Source of the DNA: Pseudomonas protegens
GTDB taxonomy: Bacteria; Pseudomonadota; Gammaproteobacteria; Pseudomonadales; Pseudomonadaceae
NCBI RefSeq assembly: GCF_003363755.1
Contig: NZ_CP031396.1
Coordinates: forward strand, 1,612,001-1,676,000
Direction of reading: 5' to 3'
DNA length: 64,000 bases
The notes under the pieces were generated by a model, which saw only the letters and a program-made list of their open reading frames with translations, was not told the DNA's origin and searched no databases. The position numbers and the translations under genes were made by a program. Positions 37,322 through 46,239 of this stretch are shown piece by piece. Position 1 is the first letter of the stretch. The number at the start of each line of letters is the position of its first letter.

Positions 37322-38413
37322 TTACAGCTGGCCCAGTACCGGCGTGCTGACGCGCACGTCGGCATTCTGGCCGCGGTGACGCAGCAGGTGATCCAGCAGC
37401 ACGATGGCCATCATGGCTTCGGCAATGGGAGTGGCACGAATGCCCACGCAAGGGTCGTGACGGCCCTTGGTGATCACGTCCAGCGGATTGCCATCAACGT
37501 CGATGGAGCGACCTGGCGTGGTGATGCTGGACGTCGGCTTGAGCGCCAGGTGGGCAACGATCGGCTGCCCCGAGGAGATCCCGCCAAGAATGCCGCCGGC
37601 GTTATTGCTGAGGAAACCTTGCGGGGTCAGCTCGTCACGGTGTTCGGTGCCGCGCTGGGCGACGCAGGCGAAACCGGCGCCGATTTCCACGCCCTTGACC
37701 GCATTGATGCTCATCAACGCATGAGCCAGTTCGGCATCCAGCCGGTCGAAGATCGGCTCGCCCAGGCCCGGCATCACGCCTTCGGCGACCACGGTGATCT
37801 TCGCTCCCACGGAGTCCTGATCCCGGCGCAATTGGTCCATGTAGGCTTCAAGCTCCGGAACCTTATCCGGATCGGGGCTGAAGAATGCGTTGTCCTCCAC
37901 CGAATCCCAGGTCTTGAAAGGAATCTCGATCGGGCCCAACTGACTCATGTAACCGCGCACCACGATGCCCTGGCTTGCCAGGTATTTCTTGGCGATGGCC
38001 CCGGCCGCCACGCGCATGGCGGTTTCCCGCGCCGAGCTGCGACCGCCGCCACGGTAATCACGAATGCCGTACTTGTGGTGGTAGGTGTAATCGGCGTGAG
38101 CCGGACGGAACAGATCCTTGATCGCCGAGTAGTCCTTGGACTTCTGGTCGGTATTGCGGATCAACAGGCCAATGGAACAGCCCGTGGTCTTGCCCTCGAA
38201 CACCCCGGAAAGGATCTCGACTTCATCGGGTTCCTGGCGCTGGGTGGTGTGACGGCTGGTGCCGGGCTTGCGCCGGTCCAGGTCACGCTGCAGGTCTTCC
38301 AGGGACAGCTCGAGGCCCGGCGGGCAGCCGTCGACAATGGCGACCAACGCCGGACCATGGCTTTCGCCCGCGGTGGTGACAGTGAACAGCTTGCCGTAGG
38401 TATTGCCGGACAT
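37322..38413 (-). CDS. aroC: Chorismate synthase
   Basis: Last step of the shikimate pathway: 5-enolpyruvylshikimate-3-phosphate to chorismate, needing reduced FMN. 363 residues, the usual size. All three signatures are visible: [18 protein letters not shown] near residue 16, [17 protein letters not shown] near 325, and the Arg-rich [18 protein letters not shown] near 122. ATG at 38411-38413 with GGAG upstream. First gene of aroC-MFS-mtnD. Confidence 0.96.
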   Translation of the reverse strand: MSGNTYGKLFTVTTAGESHGPALVAIVDGCPPGLELSLEDLQRDLDRRKPGTSRHTTQRQEPDEVEILSGVFEGKTTGCSIGLLIRNTDQKSKDYSAIKDLFRPAHADYTYHHKYGIRDYRGGGRSSARETAMRVAAGAIAKKYLASQGIVVRGYMSQLGPIEIPFKTWDSVEDNAFFSPDPDKVPELEAYMDQLRRDQDSVGAKITVVAEGVMPGLGEPIFDRLDAELAHALMSINAVKGVEIGAGFACVAQRGTEHRDELTPQGFLSNNAGGILGGISSGQPIVAHLALKPTSSITTPGRSIDVDGNPLDVITKGRHDPCVGIRATPIAEAMMAIVLLDHLLRHRGQNADVRVSTPVLGQL

Positions 38414-38555
38414 GCGGGGAGCTCCGTGAAATCAGCCGAAATAACTCAATCAGGATTACTGAAGGGCGCAAGTATACGCAGGCTACCCAACTAGTTCATC
38501 CTCGAACCTTCTGCCCCTGCCCGAGTCCAACCGGCACCTTATACATGATGGCGTG

Positions 38556-39509
38556 ATGATGCTGCGAGTCCTTCTCTTGAGCCTTTCCCTGTTCACCGGC
38601 CTGGTCAACGCGGCCGTCCTGCAACGCCCCGTAAGCCTGGACACCGGCCACGGCGAGCTGTATGGCTCGATGCTGCTGCCCAAATCCGCGCAGCCGGTGC
38701 CGGTGGTGCTAATCATCTCAGGCTCCGGCCCCACCGACCGCGACGGCAACAACCCCGACGGCGGGCGCAACGATAGCCTCAAGCGCCTGGCCTGGGTGCT
38801 GGCCAAGCACAACATCGCCAGCGTGCGCTACGACAAGCGCGGTGTGGCGGCCAGCCTCGCGGCGACCCCGGATGAACGCAACCTGACCCTCGACGCCTAT
38901 GTGGCCGACGCCGTGGCCTGGGGCAAGCAGCTCAAGGCCGACCCGCGTCTGGGCCAACTGATCGTGCTGGGCCATAGCGAAGGCGCGCTGATCGCCAGCC
39001 TCGCCGCCGCCCAACTGGACGCCGCCGGCGTGATTTCCATCTCCGGCACCGCCCGCCCCGTGGATCAGGTGCTGCGCCAGCAACTGAGTTATCGCCTGCC
39101 GCCGGCGCTGATGGTGCGCAGCAACGAACTGCTGGACAGCCTCAAGGCCGGTCAGGTCGACAACGATGTGCCACCAGCCCTGCAAGTGATCTTCCGCCCC
39201 AGCGTACAACCCTATCTGATCACCCTGTTCCGCGAGGACCCGGCCGCCGCTTTCGCCCGCCTGAAAATGCCGGCGCTGATCATTCAGGGCAGCAATGATA
39301 TCCAGGTCAGCGTTGACGACGCCCGGGTGCTCAAGGCGGCAAAACCGGATGCTCAACTGACCTTGATCGACGGCATGAACCATGTTCTGCGTATCGTACC
39401 CAACGATCTCAAGCGCCAATTGGCGTCCTACAAGGACCCGCAATTGCCCCTGGCGGCGGAACTGGGCCGATCCATCATCAGTTTTATTGACGGACTTCAC
39501 ACCCGTTAG
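38556..39509 (+). CDS. Exported alpha/beta hydrolase
   Basis: About 317 residues with a signal peptide (LRVLLLSLSLFTGLVNA) and a serine-hydrolase domain. The nucleophile elbow is GHSEGA near residue 146, the oxyanion region is ISGSGPTDRDGNN, and the catalytic His is in GMNHVLR near 272. Probably a periplasmic esterase or peptidase; the substrate is unknown. Start uncertain among GTG 38553, ATG 38556 and ATG 38559, as no good ribosome site distinguishes them. Divergent from aroC with a 140-bp gap. Confidence 0.85.
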   Translation: MMLRVLLLSLSLFTGLVNAAVLQRPVSLDTGHGELYGSMLLPKSAQPVPVVLIISGSGPTDRDGNNPDGGRNDSLKRLAWVLAKHNIASVRYDKRGVAASLAATPDERNLTLDAYVADAVAWGKQLKADPRLGQLIVLGHSEGALIASLAAAQLDAAGVISISGTARPVDQVLRQQLSYRLPPALMVRSNELLDSLKAGQVDNDVPPALQVIFRPSVQPYLITLFREDPAAAFARLKMPALIIQGSNDIQVSVDDARVLKAAKPDAQLTLIDGMNHVLRIVPNDLKRQLASYKDPQLPLAAELGRSIISFIDGLHTR

Positions 39510-39537
39510 GCTGTTTTTACCCTCCAGTCCTGAAAAA

Positions 39538-39565
39538 AACGGCCGATAAGCCTTTGCCGGCCGTT
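39538..39565. terminator. Hairpin after the alpha/beta hydrolase gene
   Basis: Eight-bp inverted repeat (39538-39545 with 39558-39565), 28 bp past the stop. The A-run lies on the 5' side, so the T-run would be on the minus strand. Confidence 0.5.
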
Positions 39566-39607
39566 CGATTGCTGTCGGCGCGCAGCGATTGGACAGGACT
39601 TGCCGTT

Positions 39608-40399
39608 ATGACTGATACCTCGAATTCACCCGCCACCGAGCAGGAAGCCGCCGTACCGGAAGCGGCGCCGTTGCCGTGGGCGGACGTCCAGGCTGAACAT
39701 CACAAGATGCTGCGCCTGGCGCCCCTGCAGACCGATCGCGCCACCGGCGGGCGCCCTTTGCGTTTTGTCGAGTTCGGTTATGCCGAACGCAACAACAAAG
39801 AGCACAGCCTGCTGCGCATGACCATCAGCCTGCCCGGCCAGCGGGTGCGCAAGGAACAGAATCACCTGGATGTCTGGGTCGAGCACGACACCCACCGGGT
39901 GCACTTCGAGCCCGAAGGCGGGCTGCAGATCGAACCACTGAACCGTGGCATCGGACGCTTCCTGCTGGCCCAGGCCGCGCAATGGGCGCAGAAGAAGTGG
40001 CCGCACTACCGGGTCGACGGCTTCGAGCTCGCTAACAAGGACGCCCTCAATGAGGACACTCGCCTGCGCCGCGATCATGTGCTGCGTACCCTGGGCTTCG
40101 ACGTGGTGTATGCCGATGCCCAGCATCTCAAGGGCAGCGTCAAGGATGTTCAAGTGGGCGAGCTGCTGAGCCAGTGGAACACCGAGAAACTGCAGTTCGT
40201 GGAGATACTGGAAGCCGCACAGATGCTCCAGCAGGCCGAGCAGAACCTGGAGGAGCTGGAAGTCAAACTGCGCAAGCAGGAAGAGAAAGTCACCAAGTAC
40301 AAACGTGAAGACACCGGTCTGCGCTTCACCATCACCTGCCTGGTAGCCTTTGCGGTCTTCCAGGCGGGTCTGCTGATCTGGATTGCGACTCACCGCTGA
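39608..40399 (+). CDS. Membrane-anchored coiled-coil protein with GNAT-like domain
   Basis: 263 residues. The N-terminal ~30 are disordered and Ala/Glu/Pro-rich. Residues about 40-185 look like a GNAT fold: RGIGRFLLAQA resembles the acetyl-CoA pyrophosphate loop and HVLRTLGFDVVYAD resembles the C-terminal 'x-LGF' strand. Residues about 190-235 are a charged coiled coil (ILEAAQMLQQAEQNLEELE). The last ~22 form a single membrane helix ending THR, a tail anchor. I do not recognise a named family. ATG at 39608; weak ribosome site. It lies between the hydrolase and the convergent prmB. Catalytic activity is unproven. Confidence 0.72.
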   Translation: MTDTSNSPATEQEAAVPEAAPLPWADVQAEHHKMLRLAPLQTDRATGGRPLRFVEFGYAERNNKEHSLLRMTISLPGQRVRKEQNHLDVWVEHDTHRVHFEPEGGLQIEPLNRGIGRFLLAQAAQWAQKKWPHYRVDGFELANKDALNEDTRLRRDHVLRTLGFDVVYADAQHLKGSVKDVQVGELLSQWNTEKLQFVEILEAAQMLQQAEQNLEELEVKLRKQEEKVTKYKREDTGLRFTITCLVAFAVFQAGLLIWIATHR

Positions 40400-40441
40400 G
40401 TCGCAACCTCTTCAGGGATCAAGGCCCGCCTTGCGCGGGCC
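40385..40441. terminator. Two hairpins between convergent genes
   Basis: An 8-bp stem overlapping the stop codon (40385-40392 with 40397-40404) and a 7-bp stem (40423-40429 with 40435-40441). Probable transcript-end structures for the coiled-coil gene and prmB. Confidence 0.5.
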
Positions 40442-40451
40442 GGCACATGGC

Positions 40452-41360
40452 TCAGGCGCGGGCGGCGAACAGCGCCTGATGCTCGCGGCACTGCTCCGCA
40501 GTGAGCATGAACACACCGTGACCGCCGCGCTCGAAGTCCAGCCAGGCGAAGTCGACTTCGGGGTACAGCGCTTCGACGTGCACCTGGCTATTGCCCACTT
40601 CGACAATCAGCAAGCCTTTCTCGGTCAGGTGATCAGCGGCCTGGGCCAGCATGCGCCGCACCAGATTCAGGCCATCATCGCCACAGGCCAGGCCCAGCTC
40701 GGGCTCATGCTGGTACTCGTCCGGCATGTCGGCAAAATCTTCGGCATCGACATAAGGCGGGTTGGAAACGATCAGGTCGAAACGCTGCCCCGGCAAGCCA
40801 TCGAAACCATCGCCCTGCACGGTGAACACTCGCTCATCGACACCGTGGCGCTCAATGTTCTGGTTGGCCACTTCCAAGGCTTCGAAGGACAGGTCGGCCA
40901 GCACCACTTCGGCCTCGCGGAACTCATAGGCACAGGCAATGCCGATGCAACCGGAGCCGGTGCACAGATCGAGAATCCGCGCAGGCTCAGTGCCCAGCCA
41001 GGGTTCGAAGCGTTTCTCGATCAACTCGCCGATGGGCGAGCGGGGAATCAGCACACGCTCGTCAACGATGAACGACATGCCGCAGAACCAGGCCTCGCCC
41101 AACAGATAGGCTGTGGGCACGCGTTCTTCGATTCGGCGCTTGAGCAAGTGCTGAAGGTGGACCAACTCGTCGTCTTCCAACGCGCAGTCCAGGTAGCTGT
41201 CGGCGATTTCCCAGGGCAGATGCAAGGCTCCGAGCACCAATTGGCGGGCCTCGTCCCAGGCGTTGTCGGTACCATGGCCGAAGAACAGATCCTCCCCATG
41301 AAAGCGGCTGACAGCCCAGCGGATATGGTCACGCAAGGTGCGAAGGCGGGAAGTGATCAC
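40452..41360 (-). CDS. prmB: Ribosomal protein uL3 glutamine methyltransferase
   Basis: SAM-dependent N5-methylation of a glutamine in ribosomal protein uL3. 302 residues. SAM motif [15 protein letters not shown] near residue 130, catalytic [10 protein letters not shown] near 199, and the N-terminal helical domain ([14 protein letters not shown]...[12 protein letters not shown]) that separates PrmB from PrmC. GTG start at 41358-41360 with CAGGAG nine bases upstream. Single gene. Confidence 0.93.
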   Translation of the reverse strand: MITSRLRTLRDHIRWAVSRFHGEDLFFGHGTDNAWDEARQLVLGALHLPWEIADSYLDCALEDDELVHLQHLLKRRIEERVPTAYLLGEAWFCGMSFIVDERVLIPRSPIGELIEKRFEPWLGTEPARILDLCTGSGCIGIACAYEFREAEVVLADLSFEALEVANQNIERHGVDERVFTVQGDGFDGLPGQRFDLIVSNPPYVDAEDFADMPDEYQHEPELGLACGDDGLNLVRRMLAQAADHLTEKGLLIVEVGNSQVHVEALYPEVDFAWLDFERGGHGVFMLTAEQCREHQALFAARA

Positions 41361-41601
41361 GGGACAGAACTCCTGAAAAAACGACCGGCAATTCTAACAG
41401 CCAAAGCGCCTGCCGACGACGAATGAAAAACCACCGCCGTACAATCGCCTGACCGACCGCTTTTTGCCCGGCAAGCCAAATACCTTGCCCCTCTTGACAA
41501 GGCTGCAGGCCAACAACGGCGCACCTTACGTTAGTAGCGATTCACAGAAGCGCTCCGCCAGAGGACAATGTCGCAAAAGCCCCACTCACAGGAGCCCCAG
41601 A

Positions 41602-42192
41602 ATGTCCGTTCCAAAGACGATGTTTCAACTCAGCGGTCGTGGTTATGCCGCGGCCAATTTGAGCCACGCGACCCTTGTGATCATCGACGCCCAGAAAGAG
41701 TACCTCAGCGGCCCCCTGGCCCTGTCCGGCATGGACAAAGCAGTGGCCAACATCGGCCAACTGCTGGCCGCAGCCCGGGCTGCCGGCCGGCCCATTGTGC
41801 ATGTGCGCCATCTTGGCACCGTCGGCGGCCTGTTCGACCCTCAGGGCGAGCGCGGCGAATTCATCCCCGGCCTTGAGCCCCAAGGCGACGAGACCATCAT
41901 CGGCAAGCTGCTGCCCAGTGCCTTCCACGGCACCGAACTGGAAAAGCGCCTGCAGGATCTGGGCTCCCTGGACCTGATCGTCGCCGGTTTCATGAGCCAC
42001 TCCAGCGTCAGCACCACCGTGCGAGCAGCGAAGAACCTGGGATTCCGTTGCACCCTGGTAGAGGACGCCTGCGCCACCCGTGACCTGCCCTACAAGGGCG
42101 GCATTCTCAGCGCCGAGCATGTTCAGCAGACTGAAATGGCGATCATGGCCGACAACTTTGCCACTCTCGCCCAGACCGCAAGCCTGATCTGA
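41602..42192 (+). CDS. Isochorismatase-like cysteine-hydrolase family protein
   Basis: 196 residues with the isochorismatase Rossmann-like fold. The first catalytic Asp is in VIIDAQKEYL near residue 29 and the Lys in IIGKLLPSAF near 103. At the usual nucleophile position the motif reads GFMSHSSVSTTVRAA, with Ser where most hydrolases of this family have Cys. It may therefore use another mechanism (PhzD lacks the Cys too) or be inactive. The ATG at 41602 has GGAG seven bases upstream. Neighbours give no pathway clue. Confidence 0.82.
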   Translation: MSVPKTMFQLSGRGYAAANLSHATLVIIDAQKEYLSGPLALSGMDKAVANIGQLLAAARAAGRPIVHVRHLGTVGGLFDPQGERGEFIPGLEPQGDETIIGKLLPSAFHGTELEKRLQDLGSLDLIVAGFMSHSSVSTTVRAAKNLGFRCTLVEDACATRDLPYKGGILSAEHVQQTEMAIMADNFATLAQTASLI

Positions 42193-42202
42193 CCAGCCTT
42201 GG

Positions 42203-42224
42203 TGAGCGGCTGGCGGGCCGCTCA
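42203..42224 (+). terminator. Hairpin after the isochorismatase-like gene
   Basis: Perfect 8-bp stem (42203-42210 with 42217-42224), 10 bp after the stop. No T-run. Confidence 0.5.
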
Positions 42225-42321
42225 TCCATAAACGCCTCGCATTTGCAGCAATTGCCTTAGCCTCAGGAACCACCCGGTCAACTCCCGGTCGAAGGGCCGA
42301 TACCCATTGAGGAAGGTCGGA

Positions 42322-42642
42322 ATGAAGATATCCGATGGTTTTGACGCACGCCGATTGCGGCCCAAAAGCCCGCGAAACTGGCGCCTGCGCCTGGGGGCTG
42401 GATTCTCTGCATTGCTGGCGACCTTCGGCGTGCTGCTGGCCCTGGCTGGGACCGCAAGCCTGCTGGGACGCGCTCCGGCGCTAGGAGAACTCAACGCCAG
42501 CCCACTGGGCTCGGCGCTGATCCTGCTGATCGGCCTGCTACTGCTGTACATCGGTGTGCGCCTGTGGCGGCGTTGCCGGCGCCGAATGCGCCAGCCCCTG
42601 GCACTGAACATGGCGCCACACCTGATGAAAAAACACGACTGA
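42322..42642 (+). CDS. Hypothetical two-helix membrane protein
   Basis: 106 residues: a basic N-terminus (RRLRPKSPRNWRLRL), two membrane segments about 28-50 and 64-83, then a very basic stretch (RLWRRCRRRMRQ) on the cytoplasmic side by the positive-inside rule. No family recognised. The start ATG at 42322 has GAGGAAG eight bases upstream, strong support that it is translated. It lies 130 bp after the isochorismatase-like gene and 74 bp before the Smr gene. Confidence 0.7.
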   Translation: MKISDGFDARRLRPKSPRNWRLRLGAGFSALLATFGVLLALAGTASLLGRAPALGELNASPLGSALILLIGLLLLYIGVRLWRRCRRRMRQPLALNMAPHLMKKHD

Positions 42643-42716
42643 CGACCCTGGGCGCGATTTGCGCGCCTTAAGGTGTTCCGAGTTGGGTAAACTAGCCGCC
42701 CTTCGCGGAGGCTGAC

Positions 42717-43274
42717 ATGCAAGACGACGATTTTTCCCTGTTCAAAAACGAGATCCGCGGCGTCAAGCCGATCAAGCACGATCGGGCCGACACAGGCAAA
42801 CCCAAGGCCGACCGCGCACAGATCGCCAAGCTGCGCCAGGCTGCCACAGTGCGTAGCGAGACCACGACGGTGGACGGGCTGTCCGATCAGTTCGTCATCG
42901 ATGTGGGACCTGAAGATGAGCTGATGTGGGCCCGCGACGGGGTTCAGGAAAGCCAGATGCGCAAGCTGAAAATCGGCCAGATTCCCTTTGAAGGCAGCCT
43001 TGACCTGCATGGCATGACCGTGGAAAAGGCCCGCGAAACCCTCTGGGCGTTTCTCGCCGAAGCCACCCGATTCGAGATCCGCTGTGTACGCGTCACCCAC
43101 GGCAAGGCCGTGCGCCTGGACGGCAAGCGCCCCATGATCAAAAGCCACGTCAACACCTGGCTGCGCCAGCATCCACAAGTGCTGGGCTTCACCTCCTGCC
43201 AGGCTAAACATGGCGGCACTGGCGCGCTGTACGTAATGCTCAAACGCACCATGATGGAAGGCCGCGACGAATAA
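42717..43274 (+). CDS. Smr-domain protein
   Basis: 185 residues with a C-terminal Smr domain (about 90-180): LDLHGMTVEKARETL, then RVTHGKAV (HGKG-type loop) and the end HGGTGALYVMLKR. The N-terminal 80 residues are charged and probably disordered. Smr domains are endonucleases; the E. coli SmrB type cleaves mRNA at collided ribosomes, while the SmrA-type role is less clear. ATG at 42717 with GGAGG upstream. The Smr-folE order matches P. aeruginosa (from memory). Confidence 0.88.
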   Translation: MQDDDFSLFKNEIRGVKPIKHDRADTGKPKADRAQIAKLRQAATVRSETTTVDGLSDQFVIDVGPEDELMWARDGVQESQMRKLKIGQIPFEGSLDLHGMTVEKARETLWAFLAEATRFEIRCVRVTHGKAVRLDGKRPMIKSHVNTWLRQHPQVLGFTSCQAKHGGTGALYVMLKRTMMEGRDE

Positions 43275-43351
43275 AGCCGCTGCACTAAGCTTGCAGCGCC
43301 GTGTCTGCCACCGTACCCTTGCCCTTTGCGTAAAATCCCACAGGTAGTTTC

Positions 43352-43897
43352 ATGTCCCTGGAACAGAATTACACCGCGATCCTCGGCCAACTGGGCGAGG
43401 ACGTCTCCCGCGAGGGCCTGCTCGATACGCCCAAGCGTGCCGCCAAAGCCATGCAGTACCTTTGCCGCGGTTATGCCCAAACCCTGGAAGAAGTCACCAA
43501 CGGTGCCTTGTTCAGCTCTGACAACAGCGAAATGGTGCTGGTCAAGGACATCGAGCTCTACTCGCTGTGCGAACACCATCTGCTGCCATTCATCGGCAAG
43601 GCTCACGTTGCCTACATTCCCAGCGGCAAGGTCCTGGGGCTGTCGAAAGTCGCGCGCATCGTCGACATGTATGCCCGTCGCCTGCAGATCCAGGAAAACC
43701 TCAGCCGGCAAATCGCCGACGCCGTTCAGCAAGTGACCGGCGCTCTGGGGGTTGCAGTGGTGATCGAGGCCAAGCACATGTGCATGATGATGCGCGGTGT
43801 GGAAAAGCAGAATTCGTCGATGATCACTTCAGTGATGCTGGGCGAGTTCCGCGAAAATGCCGCGACTCGCAGCGAGTTCCTCAGCCTGATCAAGTAA
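43352..43897 (+). CDS. folE: GTP cyclohydrolase I
   Basis: Converts GTP to 7,8-dihydroneopterin triphosphate, the first step of folate synthesis. 181 residues. Zinc and active-site motif [18 protein letters not shown] near residues 70-87; the second signature [18 protein letters not shown] and the third Cys in [11 protein letters not shown] near 144. Pseudomonads often have two folE copies, and the other is not seen here. ATG at 43352 with CAGGTAG upstream. Followed by a clear terminator. Confidence 0.95.
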   Translation: MSLEQNYTAILGQLGEDVSREGLLDTPKRAAKAMQYLCRGYAQTLEEVTNGALFSSDNSEMVLVKDIELYSLCEHHLLPFIGKAHVAYIPSGKVLGLSKVARIVDMYARRLQIQENLSRQIADAVQQVTGALGVAVVIEAKHMCMMMRGVEKQNSSMITSVMLGEFRENAATRSEFLSLIK

Positions 43898-43910
43898 CAG
43901 GCCCTGAGTG

Positions 43911-43940
43911 AAAAAACCGGCGTTGATCGCCGGTTTTTTT
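43911..43940. terminator. Rho-independent terminator after folE
   Basis: CCGGCG/CGCCGG stem extended by A-T pairs (about 43911-43922 with 43928-43939), TTGAT loop and a seven-base T-run. Confidence 0.9.
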
Positions 43941-43998
43941 CGTCCGGCAAAAATCAGGTAAGCTGCCGCCCCTTCATTCATGGGCAAGAGGCAATACC

Positions 43999-44370
43999 GT
44001 GATCGTCAAAGCGCTGCGAGTCGGCCTGGGCCAACTCATCATTTTCATCGACTTCATCACCCGCCCGCGCAAGCAGAAGCGCGCTGCCGCCGCTCAAGCG
44101 CAGGTCGAGCAGGCCGCCAAGGGCCTGACCCTGTATCAGTTCCACGCCTGCCCGTTCTGCGTGAAGACCCGCCGTACCCTGCACCGCCTGAACGTACCGG
44201 TGGCCCTGCGCGACGCCAAGAACAACGAGCAGGATCGCCAGACCCTGCTGGAGCAGGGCGGCAAGATCAAGGTGCCATGCCTGCGTATCGAAGAGAACGG
44301 CCAGACCACCTGGATGTATGAATCCAAGGTGATCATCGATTACCTGAACCAGCGCTTCTCGGCGGCCTGA
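43999..44370 (+). CDS. Glutaredoxin-like protein with hydrophobic N-terminus
   Basis: 123 residues. A short hydrophobic stretch at 5-20 (ALRVGLGQLIIFIDFI) may anchor the protein at the membrane. A basic linker follows, then a glutaredoxin/GST-N thioredoxin fold with the dithiol motif HACPFCVKTRR at about residues 49-59, the cis-Pro in KIKVPCLRI and the glutathione-binding end YESKVIIDYL. Expected to reduce disulfides or glutathionylated proteins. GTG/ATG choice: the start used is GTG at 43999, as upstream bases have a GAGG-type site. Confidence 0.85.
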   Translation: MIVKALRVGLGQLIIFIDFITRPRKQKRAAAAQAQVEQAAKGLTLYQFHACPFCVKTRRTLHRLNVPVALRDAKNNEQDRQTLLEQGGKIKVPCLRIEENGQTTWMYESKVIIDYLNQRFSAA

Positions 44371-44378
44371 AGCCTCTC

Positions 44379-44400
44379 CCCGGGACGATGCTGTCCCGGG
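44379..44400. terminator. Hairpin between glutaredoxin and GST genes
   Basis: Perfect 8-bp stem (44379-44386 with 44393-44400), six-base loop, between convergent stop codons. Confidence 0.6.
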
Positions 44401-44425
44401 TCAGTTGCCCCCTCGGAAAATCCGC

Positions 44426-45028
44426 TCAATCGAACATCCCGACATGCCGCGGATGGCTCTGTACGCGCTGGACCCAGGCCTGGATACCCGGATAGCGGGT
44501 CAGATCGAAACCGCCTTCATGGGCCACATGGGTGTAGGCATACAGCGCGATATCGGCAATGGAATAGTGCTCGCCCACCAGATACGGCGTGCGGCTCAAT
44601 TGTTTTTCCATCACATCCAGCGCCTTGTAGCCACGCTTGTGCAGCTTCAGGTATTCGTCCCGGCGCTCTTCGGGCAAGCCCTCGTACTGTTCAATGAAGC
44701 GCGCCACCGCGATGTAAGGCTCGTGACTGTACTGTTCGAAGAACTGCCATTGCAGGACCTGGGTGCGCAGGCGCGGTTCGCTGGGCAGGAATTCGCTGCC
44801 GTCGGCCAGAAAGTTGAGAATCGCGTTGGACTCCCACAGGCAGGTGCCGTCTTCCAGTTCCAGTACCGGTATCTTGCCGTTGGGATTCTTTGCCAGGAAG
44901 GCTTCGGTCTGGGTATCGCCTCCAAGAATGTCCACCGCCTGCCACTCATAAGGCAGCCCCAGAAGACTGAGCATCAGCTTGATCTTGTAGCAGTTGCCCG
45001 AACGGTAATCGCCATAAACCTTGTACAT
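44426..45028 (-). CDS. Glutathione S-transferase
   Basis: 200 residues: thioredoxin-like N-terminal domain (1-78, YRSGNCYKIKLMLSLLG start, cis-Pro in GKIPVLEL near 53, glutathione-binding WESNAIL) and an all-helical C-terminal domain with the N-capping box SIADIALYAYTHVA. A Ser or Cys at about 10-12 is the likely catalytic residue. Substrate unknown. ATG at 45026-45028 with GGGGAGG. It ends the same strand as the aminotransferase 10 bp upstream, so the two may be co-transcribed. Confidence 0.88.
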   Translation of the reverse strand: MYKVYGDYRSGNCYKIKLMLSLLGLPYEWQAVDILGGDTQTEAFLAKNPNGKIPVLELEDGTCLWESNAILNFLADGSEFLPSEPRLRTQVLQWQFFEQYSHEPYIAVARFIEQYEGLPEERRDEYLKLHKRGYKALDVMEKQLSRTPYLVGEHYSIADIALYAYTHVAHEGGFDLTRYPGIQAWVQRVQSHPRHVGMFD

Positions 45029-45038
45029 GGCCCTCCCC

Positions 45039-46205
45039 TTAGGCTGCCTGTGCAGCCTGTGCTTGACGTATCACGGTGGCCAGCCGCTTGAGGCCTTCGT
45101 CCAGCCGTGCCGGATCGATATGGCTGAAATTCAACCGCAGATGCCCATGATTGCGCTCCGGTTCAGAGAAGAACGGTTCGCCGGGCATAAAAGTCACGTC
45201 TTGTTCCAACGCGGACTTGAGCAAAGTGCGGGTATCCAGGGGTTGTTTCAAGCTCAACCAGAAAAACAGACCTCCCTGGGGCACCTGCCAGTCCGCCAGA
45301 TCTGCGAAATGAGTCTGCAGCGCGATCTGAAAGGCATCACGGCGCAGACGGTAGAAACTGCGCAGTTCACCCAGGTGCTGCTGGAACTGATCGCTGCCGA
45401 TCCATTGCATGGCCTGCCACTGGCCGACGCGGTTGGTGTGCAAGTCCGCGGACTGTTTCAGGCGCAGCAGATGAGGGAACAGGTCCGGACTGGCGATCAA
45501 GTAGCCAACCCGCAATCCCGGGAGCAGGGTTTTCGACACGGTGCCGGTGTAGATCCAACTGGCCTTTTTCAGGCGGCTGACAATGGGGGTCGCGCTGCCA
45601 CCGTCGAAGGTCAGCTCGCGATAGGGCTCGTCCTCGATCAGGGTCACGCCGAACTCGTCCAGAAGGGCCGCCACCGCCTCGCGCTTGGCTTCGCTGTAGC
45701 GCACCGCCGAAGGATTCTGGAAGGTCGGAATCAGGTAGACGAAGGCTGGACGATGCTGTTCCAGGCGAGCGCGCATCTGCGCCAGATCCGGACCGTCCGC
45801 CTCCAATGGCACAGTCAGGCAGTCGGCACCGAACAACTGGAAGATCTGCAGGGCAGCCAGATAGGTCGGAGCCTCCAACAGGATCTGGGTGCCCTTGTCG
45901 ATGTACAGCTTGGCCGCCAGGTCAAGGGTCTGCTGGGAGCCGCTGACCACCAGGACCTGGCTCGCCTCGCAAGGCACGCCGAGCTTGCGCGCCTCGGCAG
46001 CCAGGGCTTCACGCAACGACGGCTCGCCTTCACTCATGCCGTATTGCCCCATGGACAAGGGCATGTCTTGCCACTGCACCTTGGGCAGCATCACCTCGGC
46101 CGGCAGCCCGCCTGCGAACGACATCACTTCCGGGCGCTGGGCCGCGGCAAGGATTTCACGGATCAAGGAGCTTTTGAGGCGCGATACACGTTCGGAGAAG
46201 GCCAT
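45039..46205 (-). CDS. PLP-dependent aminotransferase (class I/II)
   Basis: 388 residues of fold-type I. The PLP lysine is in TGTVSKTLLPGLRVGYL near 226, the Asp/Tyr contact in VTLIEDEPYRELTF near 196 and the carboxylate-binding Arg in GHLRLNFSH near 354. It belongs to the LysN/MocR-C-terminal-like group of 2-aminoadipate or aromatic aminotransferases but lacks the HTH of MocR regulators. The ATG at 46203-46205 is preferred to an in-frame TTG 13 codons upstream that lies in the operator region. Divergent from a MarR-type regulator that probably controls it. Confidence 0.87.
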   Translation of the reverse strand: MAFSERVSRLKSSLIREILAAAQRPEVMSFAGGLPAEVMLPKVQWQDMPLSMGQYGMSEGEPSLREALAAEARKLGVPCEASQVLVVSGSQQTLDLAAKLYIDKGTQILLEAPTYLAALQIFQLFGADCLTVPLEADGPDLAQMRARLEQHRPAFVYLIPTFQNPSAVRYSEAKREAVAALLDEFGVTLIEDEPYRELTFDGGSATPIVSRLKKASWIYTGTVSKTLLPGLRVGYLIASPDLFPHLLRLKQSADLHTNRVGQWQAMQWIGSDQFQQHLGELRSFYRLRRDAFQIALQTHFADLADWQVPQGGLFFWLSLKQPLDTRTLLKSALEQDVTFMPGEPFFSEPERNHGHLRLNFSHIDPARLDEGLKRLATVIRQAQAAQAA

Positions 46206-46239
46206 GGAGGTCACCGCTAGCAAAGGTCGGAGGAAATAC

